Of a stretch of 64,000 nucleotides of DNA, positions 32,004 through 40,690 are shown piece by piece. Every line of letters begins with the position of its first letter. Position 1 is the stretch's first letter. The position numbers were made by a program, and so were the translations under genes. The stretch is from Yamagishiella unicocca (taxonomy: Eukaryota; Chlorophyta; Chlorophyceae; Chlamydomonadales; Volvocaceae): the NCBI GenBank assembly GCA_003116995.1, contig BDSL01000001.1, forward strand, positions 3,348,001 to 3,412,000, written 5' to 3'. The notes under the pieces are model-generated. The model saw only the letters and a list, made by a program, of their open reading frames with translations, was not told the DNA's origin and made no database searches.

Positions 32004-33510
32004 CCGGAGCGAGGGGCGTTGCCGCGGTTCCGGTCGTCAGCTAGTTCCGGGAACCCTAGGATGGAGGCTCGTTCGGAGCGGAGGATGGGGGAGCCGGGGG
32101 TGAGGTTTGGGGCGGAGCCCGAGGAGGGCCTACAGGAGGCGTGGGCAGCGGCGGCGGTCGCAGTTCGCGCGCAAGAGCGGCTGCAGCGCGAGTTTGACAC
32201 GTACAAAGTGGCGGTGCGTGCGCCACTGGTTGGGACAGGTCTAGGCGCGGAAGGCAGGGCGGACGAGGGGCCGCGAGCCGACGGGGCGGGAAGGGACGCC
32301 CCGCCGCGAGAGGAGTTACGGGGCGGCCCGGCTACCCTCGGTCTGGGAGGCGGCCCGGCGGCGTTGCGGCGGCCGGGCATTTTGATTCCGATGGAGCCCT
32401 CGGTTGCATCAGTCGATCGGGCGTGGCTGGTGCCATACGAGCCGGCACACGTGGAGGATGCCACTCGTTACGCGAGCACGTACCACACGGCTCGCGATAT
32501 GGTTACGGTGGCGGCTATCTACAGCCGCCCTGCGGAGGTGGCGGTGGGAGCGCTAGGCGGTGCGGCCGGGGTGGATACCGAGGTTGCGAGGGCGGCAGAA
32601 GTGTTCGGATACTGGCTCACAAACCAGGTCCGGGGGCCGCTGACGTCGGCCGGGATCGAGCTAGATCGTGTGTTGTTCACGTGCTCGGGCGGGGCGCCTG
32701 TGCGGCAGCCGGAGTCGTGGCTGGGTGAGGGCAGGCGTTTCGTGGCCGAGGCGGTCGAGAGTGTGAAGGCCACCCAGGCGTCGCCACGACCCCTGGTGGG
32801 CATGGCCCGGATGGTGGGTGACCTTCTGGCGCAGGGCAATCCCGGACAGGCTGTCCTGACTCAGGTGGTCGCCGCGGCCACACCCCCGGGATCCGAGGGG
32901 CGGTGGCCCCGATTCCTGGGGCGGTTGGTCCAGGAGTGGGGACCGACAGGGGATGCCTGGCCGGTTCCCACCGTCGCTGAGTGGACGGAAGGGGGTAGCC
33001 CCTTTGTGATCTCGTTGCTACGCCTGCTAGCAGCTATCAAGCGGGCTCATGGCTACCTCGTGCGGCAGCTAGATCGGGAGGCGGAGGGGATGCCGCGGGC
33101 GGCGGCGTGGCCGAGTTCCAGCGGGTTTTTGACCGCGGGCCCTAGTGGGTCGTTGGGTGGGCCGCCGCCAGTGGGCCGGCCCGGGCCGTTCCCGCCTCCC
33201 AGCTTGGGCGCGGGCCGGGAGGATCGGCAGCCGGCCGTGTCTTATGGGCTGGGCCGCCACCTGCACGGCGAGGGGGGTCCCCGGCCAGCGGGGTCCGCGG
33301 TCACGGCTCTGAGCCCGGCGGGCCGTATGGGGATGCCGCGCGAGGAAAGGCCGCCGCGGACCGCCGACGAGGGGTTGCGCGCGAAGGCGCAGGCGAGTTT
33401 CGTGTTGCCCCGTTGGGGGGACCTGCCTCAGGTCACCTTCGACGACTATTTTCAGGCCGCCGTCGCCAATCGTTGGTGCTTCGCCCACGCGGGCAGTTGT
33501 GGGGGTGACC
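32004..33510 (+). repeat. Right arm of 1.5-kb inverted repeat
   Basis: This mirrors 30445-31950 and covers the first 483 codons of the intact ORF1 plus 57 bp upstream of its start codon. Confidence 0.93.
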
Positions 33511-33626
33511 TCGGCGCGTGCAGGTTGCCGCGCTGTATGCGGGTGCACCCCCCCCGCGAGGTGATTCTCCAGGAAGTGTCCAAGGCCATGGTGTCGGCGC
33601 CGCACCGGGTACGCCCCGGGGGTTAG
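32061..33626 (+). CDS. Retroelement ORF1 (gag-like), 521 aa
   Basis: The ATG at 32061 (MEARSERRMGEPGVRFG) is the first Met in a frame that stays open upstream through the palindrome centre. The stop is at 33624-33626. It is an Ala/Glu/Arg-rich protein with a helical middle (YASTYHTARDMVTVAAIYSR, LLAAIKRAHGYLV), a Pro/Gly linker, and near residues 472-495 a Cys/His cluster (CFAH, SCGGD, ACRLPRC, VHPP) resembling a nucleic-acid-binding knuckle. It is taken as the structural/gag-like protein from its position before the RT frame; the sequence itself matches no family I can name. An alternative end is a GTACGC donor at 33609 (after CACCGG) that would splice in phase to 33713 and fuse ORF1 to ORF2. 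Confidence 0.72.
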   Translation: MEARSERRMGEPGVRFGAEPEEGLQEAWAAAAVAVRAQERLQREFDTYKVAVRAPLVGTGLGAEGRADEGPRADGAGRDAPPREELRGGPATLGLGGGPAALRRPGILIPMEPSVASVDRAWLVPYEPAHVEDATRYASTYHTARDMVTVAAIYSRPAEVAVGALGGAAGVDTEVARAAEVFGYWLTNQVRGPLTSAGIELDRVLFTCSGGAPVRQPESWLGEGRRFVAEAVESVKATQASPRPLVGMARMVGDLLAQGNPGQAVLTQVVAAATPPGSEGRWPRFLGRLVQEWGPTGDAWPVPTVAEWTEGGSPFVISLLRLLAAIKRAHGYLVRQLDREAEGMPRAAAWPSSSGFLTAGPSGSLGGPPPVGRPGPFPPPSLGAGREDRQPAVSYGLGRHLHGEGGPRPAGSAVTALSPAGRMGMPREERPPRTADEGLRAKAQASFVLPRWGDLPQVTFDDYFQAAVANRWCFAHAGSCGGDLGACRLPRCMRVHPPREVILQEVSKAMVSAPHRVRPGG

Positions 33627-33712
33627 GTCGCTATCGCCAGGGGGGTTCGGACAGGCCGCGTGCGGCGTCGGACGTGAAGGCTTAACCCCTCTTGCGCGGG
33701 CCCGCCTTGCAG
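33609..33712 (+). other. Candidate 104-nt intron between ORF1 and ORF2
   Basis: The donor is CACCGG|GTACGC and the acceptor CGCCTTGCAG|GTCCCC. A CTTAAC branch-point-like motif lies near 33681, about 30 nt before the acceptor. Both ends are phase 0, so splicing would give one continuous ORF1-ORF2 protein (SAPHR|VPAGGMGG) and remove the ORF1 stop. Confidence 0.45.
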
Positions 33713-33727
33713 GTCCCCGCGGGTGGT

Positions 33728-36196
33728 ATGGGTGGGACCCTGGTAGGGGCGGGACGGGGAAACGGGTGGTCGGACTGGTTGGAGATGGTTGGCGCCGATC
33801 CGGAGGAAGACTCGGACGCGGAGCCAGCGGAAGCGAGTGAACTGATCGAGGCCCTGGCAGACCTAGTCGTGGACCCGCTGTGGGTACCGGACAGGCTGGT
33901 GTCAGCGTCGGCTCCACTTGTAAGACCAGTTTCGCCAGTCAAGGTTCCCTGTCCCGCCCCCGAAGGGCCTGCGAATGAAGCACCAGCCAGGCAGCTGCTG
34001 CACGACGCCTGGGCTCGCATGCAACAGCTTGGGCACGCCTTTGCCAGCGAGGACACGCCAAACGCGGAGTACGAGGCCCAGTTAAGGGCGGTGTGCCCGG
34101 ACCCCGATCAGTTTCAGTCGGGCCGGTTGCAGCGCCATGCCCACGTGTGGGAGGAATTTTTGGAGATGGCAGGAGACGGGAAGATATCGGAACCGGGCCG
34201 GGCGGTGCTTCGGATGATTCGTGACGGAGTGCAGCTAGACTTCGTGGGAGTGTGGGGGCCCGGGCACGATTCGGCCCCGCACAGGCAGGAGAAGCTGCGT
34301 ATCGTCAAGCAGATGTTAGGGCAAGCTCAGCCCGGCATAAAACCCGAAACCCTGCTAGAAGGCCGCGTCCCTCACCCCGTCAAGTTTCCCAACCACCTGA
34401 GCACGGAGGAGCACGCGGCGTTCGTGACCGCCGAGATTAGCAAGGCGATGGGGCAGGGGGCGGTGCGTCGCTGGGAGGGGCCGGCGGCACCGGTTGTGAT
34501 CAACGGGCTACGGGTGGTGGTACAGCCCGATAAGCTACGCCTCTGCATGAATCCCATGTACATCAATCTCTTCATGCGCTACCGGCCGTTGAAGTATGAG
34601 AGGATCACGGACATGATGCACTACGTACAGCCGGGGGATTATCTGCTGGCCACGGATGACAAGTCGGGATACTGGCAGCTGGCCATGCACCCCGATTCGT
34701 ACCGCTACCTGGCCTTTGAGTGGCAGGGGGAGCTCTTCTACTGGCCCCACATGCCCTTCGGTATTGCGCCCGCTTGCCGGCTGTACACGGCCATGAAGCT
34801 GGAGGTATTCCGACCGTTGAGGCAACGCTCGGCGCGCCTAACGTTCTTGATCGATGATGTGGCGTGCGTGGCAGGATCCCGAGGACAGGCGAAGTTCCTA
34901 GGGCGGACCCTGATACAGCTGCTCAGCGCGCTGGGGTTCACCCTGAGCTTCAAGAAATGCCGGAAGATCCCGGCTCAGAGGCTGCGTTTCCTGGGCTTCA
35001 TAGTAGATGCGGCCGCCCAGGCCTATGAGGTGCCAGCCGATAAGGTGGCGGGACTCGCGGGGCTCGTGGCGGAGTTGCGCGCGTTGCCCGAGGTGGGCAT
35101 GAGGCAGGTGGCGCGGGTGGCGGGTAAGATCATGTCGATGAGCCTGGCGGTAGCGATGGCACCCTTGCATAGCCGGTTAGTGGGGTTAGCTCTGCGGGGC
35201 AAGGCTTCATGGGATGCCGCGGTGGGCGATCCGGCCAGCTGCTTGGACGCGGCGGAGGTGTTTTTGCAGTTGTTGACGGTCAAGAATGGCCGGACCTGGT
35301 GGCGAAAGGGCCCTGCGTTGGTGCTCCGGGTGGCGGGCGACGCGTCGGAGACCGCGTACTCCGTGTTCTTGCCCGGGGGAGAGGTGGGCAAGGAGGAGGT
35401 GATCGTGCCGTTTACCCCGGCGGAACAGGCCCGGATGAGGGCGGGGACGTACAGCAGCACGGAGCGGGAGCTGCGGGCCATCCGGCTGGCCGTGCAATGG
35501 CTGGCTCAGCGTCACCCTCGGCTCATCCAGAACCGGCGGGTGCAATATCAGACGGATAGCATGGCGGCGCAACTGTGCGTGCTAGGCCTGAAGGGCCGGG
35601 GCCCCTGCCTCCAGCAGGTCGCCGACATCTTTCGGCAGTGCGCCGCGACGGATACGGAGATAACCGTGGTGTGGTACCCGCGCACGGAGCTGCAGCAGCA
35701 GCATGCGGACGAGCTCAGCAAACAGCGGGATCCCTCGCAATGGAGCCTGAATGCCCGGGTGCTGGCGCAGGTGTTGCGTTTGAGCAGTCTGCAGGGCAGG
35801 GAGCCTCAGCTGGATTGCTTTGCGGATGCGGCAACCACGGTTGTGGCCGGGCGTTTCTACTCCAGGAGCTGGAACCCTGATTGCTTAGGCGTAGATGGCC
35901 TGGCGCAGAGTTGGGAGCCGCTGCCGAACCAGCCCCGGCCGCTGCTCTACATCTACCCCCCGTTCGCGTTGGTGGGGGCAGTGGTCCGGAAGGTCGCGGA
36001 AGAGCGCCCGGACTGCATTCTGATACTACCCCGGTGGCCACGATGGTGGCAGGCAGCCCTCGTACGGCTGCCTATTCGAGAGGAGTTAGAGCTGCCGCAC
36101 TGCGAAGATTTGCTGGTGCCCGGGCCGGCGGCGGGCACCATTGGGTCGCGTGCGCCTCAGTTCCGGATGATGGCCTATGTGGTCTTGTGGGAGTAG
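33728..36196 (+). CDS. Retroelement ORF2: reverse transcriptase, RNase H, methyltransferase-like
   Basis: 822 aa from the first ATG at 33728; the frame is open back to 33692. Reverse transcriptase spans about residues 230-450: LLATDDKSGYWQLAMHPDSY supplies the first catalytic Asp, MPFGIAPACRLYTAMK follows, and FLIDDV (about 373-378) replaces the usual YxDD. RNase H spans about 535-670, with GDAS, STERELRAI, QTDSMAA and HADELSK supplying the acidic residues. The C-terminal domain (about 690-815: LDCFADAATT, RSWNPDCLGVDGLAQSW, YIYPPFALV, ILILPRWPRWWQAAL) matches the DAM-like methyltransferase region of DIRS elements, with YPPF where DNA N6-adenine methylases have DPPY. The frame is intact, so the copy is probably young. 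Confidence 0.85.
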   Translation: MGGTLVGAGRGNGWSDWLEMVGADPEEDSDAEPAEASELIEALADLVVDPLWVPDRLVSASAPLVRPVSPVKVPCPAPEGPANEAPARQLLHDAWARMQQLGHAFASEDTPNAEYEAQLRAVCPDPDQFQSGRLQRHAHVWEEFLEMAGDGKISEPGRAVLRMIRDGVQLDFVGVWGPGHDSAPHRQEKLRIVKQMLGQAQPGIKPETLLEGRVPHPVKFPNHLSTEEHAAFVTAEISKAMGQGAVRRWEGPAAPVVINGLRVVVQPDKLRLCMNPMYINLFMRYRPLKYERITDMMHYVQPGDYLLATDDKSGYWQLAMHPDSYRYLAFEWQGELFYWPHMPFGIAPACRLYTAMKLEVFRPLRQRSARLTFLIDDVACVAGSRGQAKFLGRTLIQLLSALGFTLSFKKCRKIPAQRLRFLGFIVDAAAQAYEVPADKVAGLAGLVAELRALPEVGMRQVARVAGKIMSMSLAVAMAPLHSRLVGLALRGKASWDAAVGDPASCLDAAEVFLQLLTVKNGRTWWRKGPALVLRVAGDASETAYSVFLPGGEVGKEEVIVPFTPAEQARMRAGTYSSTERELRAIRLAVQWLAQRHPRLIQNRRVQYQTDSMAAQLCVLGLKGRGPCLQQVADIFRQCAATDTEITVVWYPRTELQQQHADELSKQRDPSQWSLNARVLAQVLRLSSLQGREPQLDCFADAATTVVAGRFYSRSWNPDCLGVDGLAQSWEPLPNQPRPLLYIYPPFALVGAVVRKVAEERPDCILILPRWPRWWQAALVRLPIREELELPHCEDLLVPGPAAGTIGSRAPQFRMMAYVVLWE

Positions 36197-37570
36197 GTCG
36201 ACGGATCGTTACGTACGAGGCCGGGCACGCTATGGGCTGAGGCGTGTGACCAGGCTGTATGGAGGGGATAGGCGGAGGGATTCTCTCGGCGGGGCCGGGG
36301 CCGCCCGGGGCGGGGTAGCGTGGCGGGATAGAGAAGCGTGGAGGTTACAGGATTGGAGCGATCCAGTCGGAACTCCGCTCTACCGCGCGGATTCGCGCCA
36401 CACTAATTCAGTCTCGTACGGTTGGACGAGTGATTCGCACTTCTGCAATACTCATATTGAGCCGGTCATTACAGCAACTGTGGCGCAGCAGGCTCGTGCC
36501 ATGTAAAGCCAAAATTACAGCCGGCCTTCAACTCGGTAGCGCAGCACCTCCTGGACACAAAAGACCATGTTCAAAGTGCCAACCAAGGTGCATGCACGTG
36601 GAGTCATGCAGATACGCACCGCAACGGCACAGCAGCCAACGTGTGCGAGCCCACGCAAGTAACAAGATTTCCATATTCCAATCCATCGCGTAGGGAACAG
36701 CAATCTAGACATTTGGGCGGATGGCATCACGCACAATGGATCTTACATCATACCTTACTTGATGAAAACTTTTCTTGATGAATTGACAGTTGGACATACA
36801 TTGGAACAATATATCGGTACATTATTACGGTGCGTGCGGGTGAGCCACTCCTGTGCGCGTAGCAGACGCGTTTACATTTGGAATAATCGCAACCGTCACA
36901 GATGGAGATTCCTTTTTGGTGCCTGACTCAATTACCGTACGAATGGCAAAGTCGTCCTCTTACAGCACATTGGCAGCATCTTGCCATATTGACAGAATAA
37001 CGCCTATCGCATACTAAGAACAGTTGTGCCGACATATTATACCTCACATACTTCTTCCGGTCCCTTTCTGACGGCAGACCCCTATTGCGCTAATCTGTCA
37101 CCCGCCTTTAGAACTCAGCCGCGTATCGCTCTTGTTTAGGGGTATGGACTGCAACGCCGGCATCCTTCTGGCCTGACCGACTCCCAGAAGCGCTTTGTCA
37201 ACCACGGGGAGCCTTACGCTCTTCAACGGGTTGCCTCTTGTCTTCTCCCATCGTCCTTTCATGGCCAAGGTGTGAGGGGCTGGCCAAGGTGCGGGGGGCA
37301 TGGCCAACGTGTGAGGGGCTTTGTGTCCGCATTCCTGCAGTTTGGGATTCGCGTCATTCTGTTACTTCTTGTGCCATATTCCTAAAATGAGTGCTAACTG
37401 ATGCTATCGCTCTCGTGCACTAGCAATGAGGATGGTTTACCCTGGCTTATGGACAACTTTTCCCGCTCTTGCCTTCTTATGCAGCTTCATTTCACAAACC
37501 AGTTGGCGCAGCAGACATTTAACATCTTTCTGTATTAGTTCTTGGTTTACTGGTTGCTGTGCCTATAAAA
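36197..37570. other. Intergenic region between the retroelement and the SPX gene
   Basis: No supported gene. A 109-codon frame overlaps the end of ORF2 and continues to 36506 but shows no recombinase motifs. At 37257-37321 a GGCCAAGGTGTGAGGGGC-type unit occurs about three times. The 3' part presumably holds the SPX promoter and 5'UTR. Confidence 0.4.
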
Positions 37571-40500
37571 ATGAAGGTGGGTATGCATATCCTGACGTGG
37601 ACTGCAGGTGCCTATGGTTGCTTGCCAACCGAGTCTTAAATAATATCATTGTTGGGGCAACGGCAGCTCGGTCGCATGTACCTTGGCGGCGAAATGTGAA
37701 CTGAAAATGGCGTGCCCCGATGCATTCTGTTTTTTTGCAGTTCGGGAAAGTGTTGAAGGTTAGCTCAGAGAATATGCCTGTCGAGATGCACGACCTTTTT
37801 CTGCGGTACAAGGAGCTGAAGAAACAAATTAAGCTCATACCAGTCGGCAAAGGTGCGCTAACCCTGAGGGTTCTGCCTTCGGAAGGGCAGTATGCGCGCT
37901 CTGGGAATGGGCAAGCACGGCGAAGCTCATCTCCTCTTCCCCACCGCCCTGGGAGCGTGCTGGAGCATGCTCTTACACGACCTCTTTTTATACCATGCAG
38001 ATGCAGCTACCCTTAACGAGAAACAGGCTAGCGTGTCTGCAGATGGCAGCACGACCGGTAGTGGCAGCTCTGGGGTAAGCCACAACCTTGCTGCGTCCGT
38101 TTATCACTCCACATGCTGCGCTCCAGCTCAGGCTACTCTTGCCTTGTAGCCGCGGAAGAGGGTTTTTCCGACCCCCTTTTGTCCCTGTCTTTCGTGTCCC
38201 AGGCTGTGATCACAGCGACGGTGCTGTCTCTTGAGGAGCAGGCATTCATCAAGACTCTGAACGAGGTAAGACGGAAGCTCTGCTGCTGTCAGGGTTGGGA
38301 GGCATGATGCGCCATCGCGTGTGTCAGCCTGCACCACGTGAGCGGGGCGGCAGCATGAACCGCACGTTCGTGCTGTTCGAGGCCAGGGTGATTAGAGCCG
38401 GCGGTCGGGCCCTCCCTGGAGCTGCCCGTCCTGTCCTGTCCTGCCTTGTCAGTTCGATGCAGATCCTTCCGCAGCCAAATTCACATGTCCAAGCTGCGAC
38501 ATGTGACTATCGTCTGGATGCACCGCACCGCACAGGATCTTTCTCGCTTCAACCGCTTCTTCATTGAAAAGGAGGAGGAGGCGGTCATCCGCATTCAGGC
38601 GAGTCATCCCTCGGGCGGAAGGGAAACAGACGTGATCGGGCCTTATGCCGTCTTGCGGTTGTAGTCAGACCTCGCATCCCTTCTGCTCAGTGCGCGGATA
38701 GCACCGCGCCTGATGTCCTCGTCACGCCTTCCAGACGGCTGCGTCAAAGTAACGTTCTGACACCTTTGTGCTCGTTTGGACGGCTGTGGTGGTGAACGGA
38801 GGCGCCGTACTTACTCTGAAACCCGTTGCGGGTACCATCCGCGGACTCGCTTGCTCGTACGACAGGCCCTATGCGACGAGCTCGAGGCCGCGGCGGAGGC
38901 CGCTGGTGTGCACCTCCCCGCCGCCCTTACGAATGCCGCGACCAGCATTTCGGACCCGGAGGACGCCCTAGCGGCCGGCCCTCCTGCGCCCCGACAGCAG
39001 TCGCGGCGGGAGCCGACGCCCCTCCTTCGGGAGCCACCACCAGCCGCGGAAAGCTGGCCTGCCAGCGCCCAGGAGGAGCCCGGGGAAGCACGGTCGGAGC
39101 CGTCCGCACACCACCACCACCACCACCACCATGGCGGCGCGATGCCTCACGTGGCGGCGCTCCAGGCGGTCAAGTCGCGGCTGGTGCAGTTCCACGGGGA
39201 GATGGTCCTGCTGCTACACTGGAGCCTCCTCAACTACGCAGCAGTGGTCAAGATCCTGAAAAAGCACGACAAGCGGACTGGCGTGCTGCTGCGCGCTCCA
39301 TACCTGGCGAATGTCCTGCAGCAGGTGGGGCTGCTGCAGCAGCAGTGATTGCGACAGCACGGCGCTGCGGGAGGCGGGTTCTGCCAGAGCGGAGTAGTGC
39401 CTAGGGCAGTCAGTGTCATCGCCGCTGGTTGACGGGCGTATCTGATAGTGTCCCGAGCCCTTGAGGTCTGTGTCTCAATTGCGTCACCTGCCGTCGCCCA
39501 GCCCCACAGCAGCTCACCCCATTCAGTTGCAGATGCGTCAGCAGATGCGCACGCACGTCCGCTTAATCTCTGCTCGCCAATGGGCTGCGATTCTCCTCCC
39601 TTACTTCACGCCACGCGCCCCACCTTGCCTGCCCTGCACATCGCTGCTACAGCCCTTCTCTTCCACCACCATCATGAGCCGTCTCGCTAAGCGCGCGGAG
39701 GAGCTTGTCGTGGCGACGACGCAACTAGCGCCGCTGGGGCGGCAGGCGCCAGCCGCCGCGGCCGCGGCGCCGCAGTTGGATGCCGCTGCGGCGGCGGCGG
39801 CGCCGCCGGCGCCGGACGCCGCGGCCGCTGACGCGGCGGCTGCAGAACCGGAGGGTGCTTCAACGGGGACTGCCGCCCGGGGTAGGCCCGTGGCCGCTTC
39901 AGCAGCGGCGCCAGGTCGCGCGGTTGCGTCGGCTTCGGAGGCCTCGACGCTGACGTTCGCTGCGGACCGCGAGGGTGTGTACGCGGACGCCACTGGCCGA
40001 CAGGCCGAGCCGCTCGTGGGGTGAGTGGCGGGTAGCGTCCGTCGCTTAATGGGCGGAGCTTTGCGGTGTGGTGGTGTGCAGGTCTGGGTTGGGGTTGCGG
40101 GACTGACTGTCAGGGTACCAGCATTGGATCTGGATTGGATCTGGATTGGATCGATTTACGACGACCGCATGGGCTGAGGGACGTGTGCTTCATGCCGATG
40201 ACTCATCTGGACCGTAGGAGCACGATGCATGCGCTGGAGACCTGGGCCAACCTGCGGAAGAACGCAATCACGCCCTCCACCGTGCTGGTTTCGGAGGCGG
40301 AGCAGCAGAAGAAAGACAAGCAGAAGGACAAGCCCGCCAAGCGGAAGGTAGGAGGCCGTCTAGGACGCGTAGGGGTCAGATGACACCTCACCTGCTGTAG
40401 AGGTGGGCCACGTTGGGCTTCATGACCAGTGGATGCCCAGTTGGGCTTCATGACCAGTGGATGCCCAGTGGATTGCGTGTGTTTGGATGTCTATTCGGAC

Positions 40501-40690
40501 ACAACACCGCATGGATTCCGGGCAAATGGTCACGGGTACCTACCCCGTGCTCCTTCGTTCGTTGGCCGAATGCTCACGATGTGTCGATTAACCGCACGCG
40601 CAGGCGGACACGGCAACCCTGGAAGAAGACGCGGCCGCCATGCCGCCGGAAGCCAAACTTGGCAAGTCAGGCGACGACGCAGCTCAATAG
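37571..40690 (+). CDS. SPX-domain protein (inositol pyrophosphate/phosphate sensor), 453 aa
   Basis: Nine exons in phase: 37571-37576, 37741-37852, 38001-38074, 38203-38265, 38536-38598, 38866-39324, 39653-40020, 40218-40347 and 40604-40690. Exon 1 carries only ATGAAG; joined to exon 2 it gives MKFGKVLK, the invariant SPX start. Other SPX landmarks are LFLRYKELKKQIK (2-40), FNRFFIEKEEEAVIRIQ (exon 5), and LVQFHGEMVLLLHW with VVKILKKHDKRTGVLLR (exon 6, the basic ligand-binding patch), ending QPFSSTTIMSRLAKRAEEL (exon 6/7). The domain is expanded by a Pro/Glu-rich linker with eight His (39109-39132). After about residue 280 the protein is Ala-rich, then Lys/Gln-rich. No EXS, RING or MFS module follows, so it resembles stand-alone SPX regulators of PHR/PSR1-type factors. 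Intron 5 has a GC donor (CAG|GCGAGT). Confidence 0.87.
37585..37592. promoter_or_regulatory. P1BS-like site (GNATATNC)
   Basis: GCATATCC lies 14 bp after the SPX start codon, inside intron 1. It matches the palindromic site of PHR/PSR1 Myb factors, which control SPX genes in plants. One match in a few hundred bases can occur by chance. Confidence 0.3.
40417..40470. repeat. 27-bp direct repeat in SPX intron 8
   Basis: GGGCTTCATGACCAGTGGAT followed by GCCCAGT occurs twice in tandem. Confidence 0.85.

Larger units (their letters stand above)
30035..36196 (+). mobile_element. DIRS-like retroelement block (rearranged; ends not defined)
   Basis: The block contains a 5' reading-frame fragment, an inverted partial ORF1 copy, an intact ORF1, and an ORF2 with reverse transcriptase, RNase H and a DIRS-type methyltransferase-like domain. 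That domain order is the DIRS/PAT hallmark (TOC1/TOC3 of Chlamydomonas and Kangaroo of Volvox are relatives by family knowledge). I could not find a tyrosine recombinase frame within the block or in the 1.3 kb after ORF2. No terminal repeats were recognised, so the element is probably incomplete and the limits given are only those of its reading frames. Confidence 0.75.

Noticed and set aside
30035..36196. LTR (gypsy/copia) retrotransposon
   Set aside because: No integrase zinc finger or DDE core and no LTRs were seen; the RT-RNase H-methyltransferase-like order fits DIRS instead.
36177..36506. Candidate tyrosine recombinase start after ORF2
   Set aside because: It is Arg-rich but shows no R/HxxR/Y catalytic pattern and ends after 109 codons.
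39109..39132. Vector His-tag contamination
   Set aside because: It lies in frame inside a genomic exon with native flanking sequence and introns; it is a CAC trinucleotide run.
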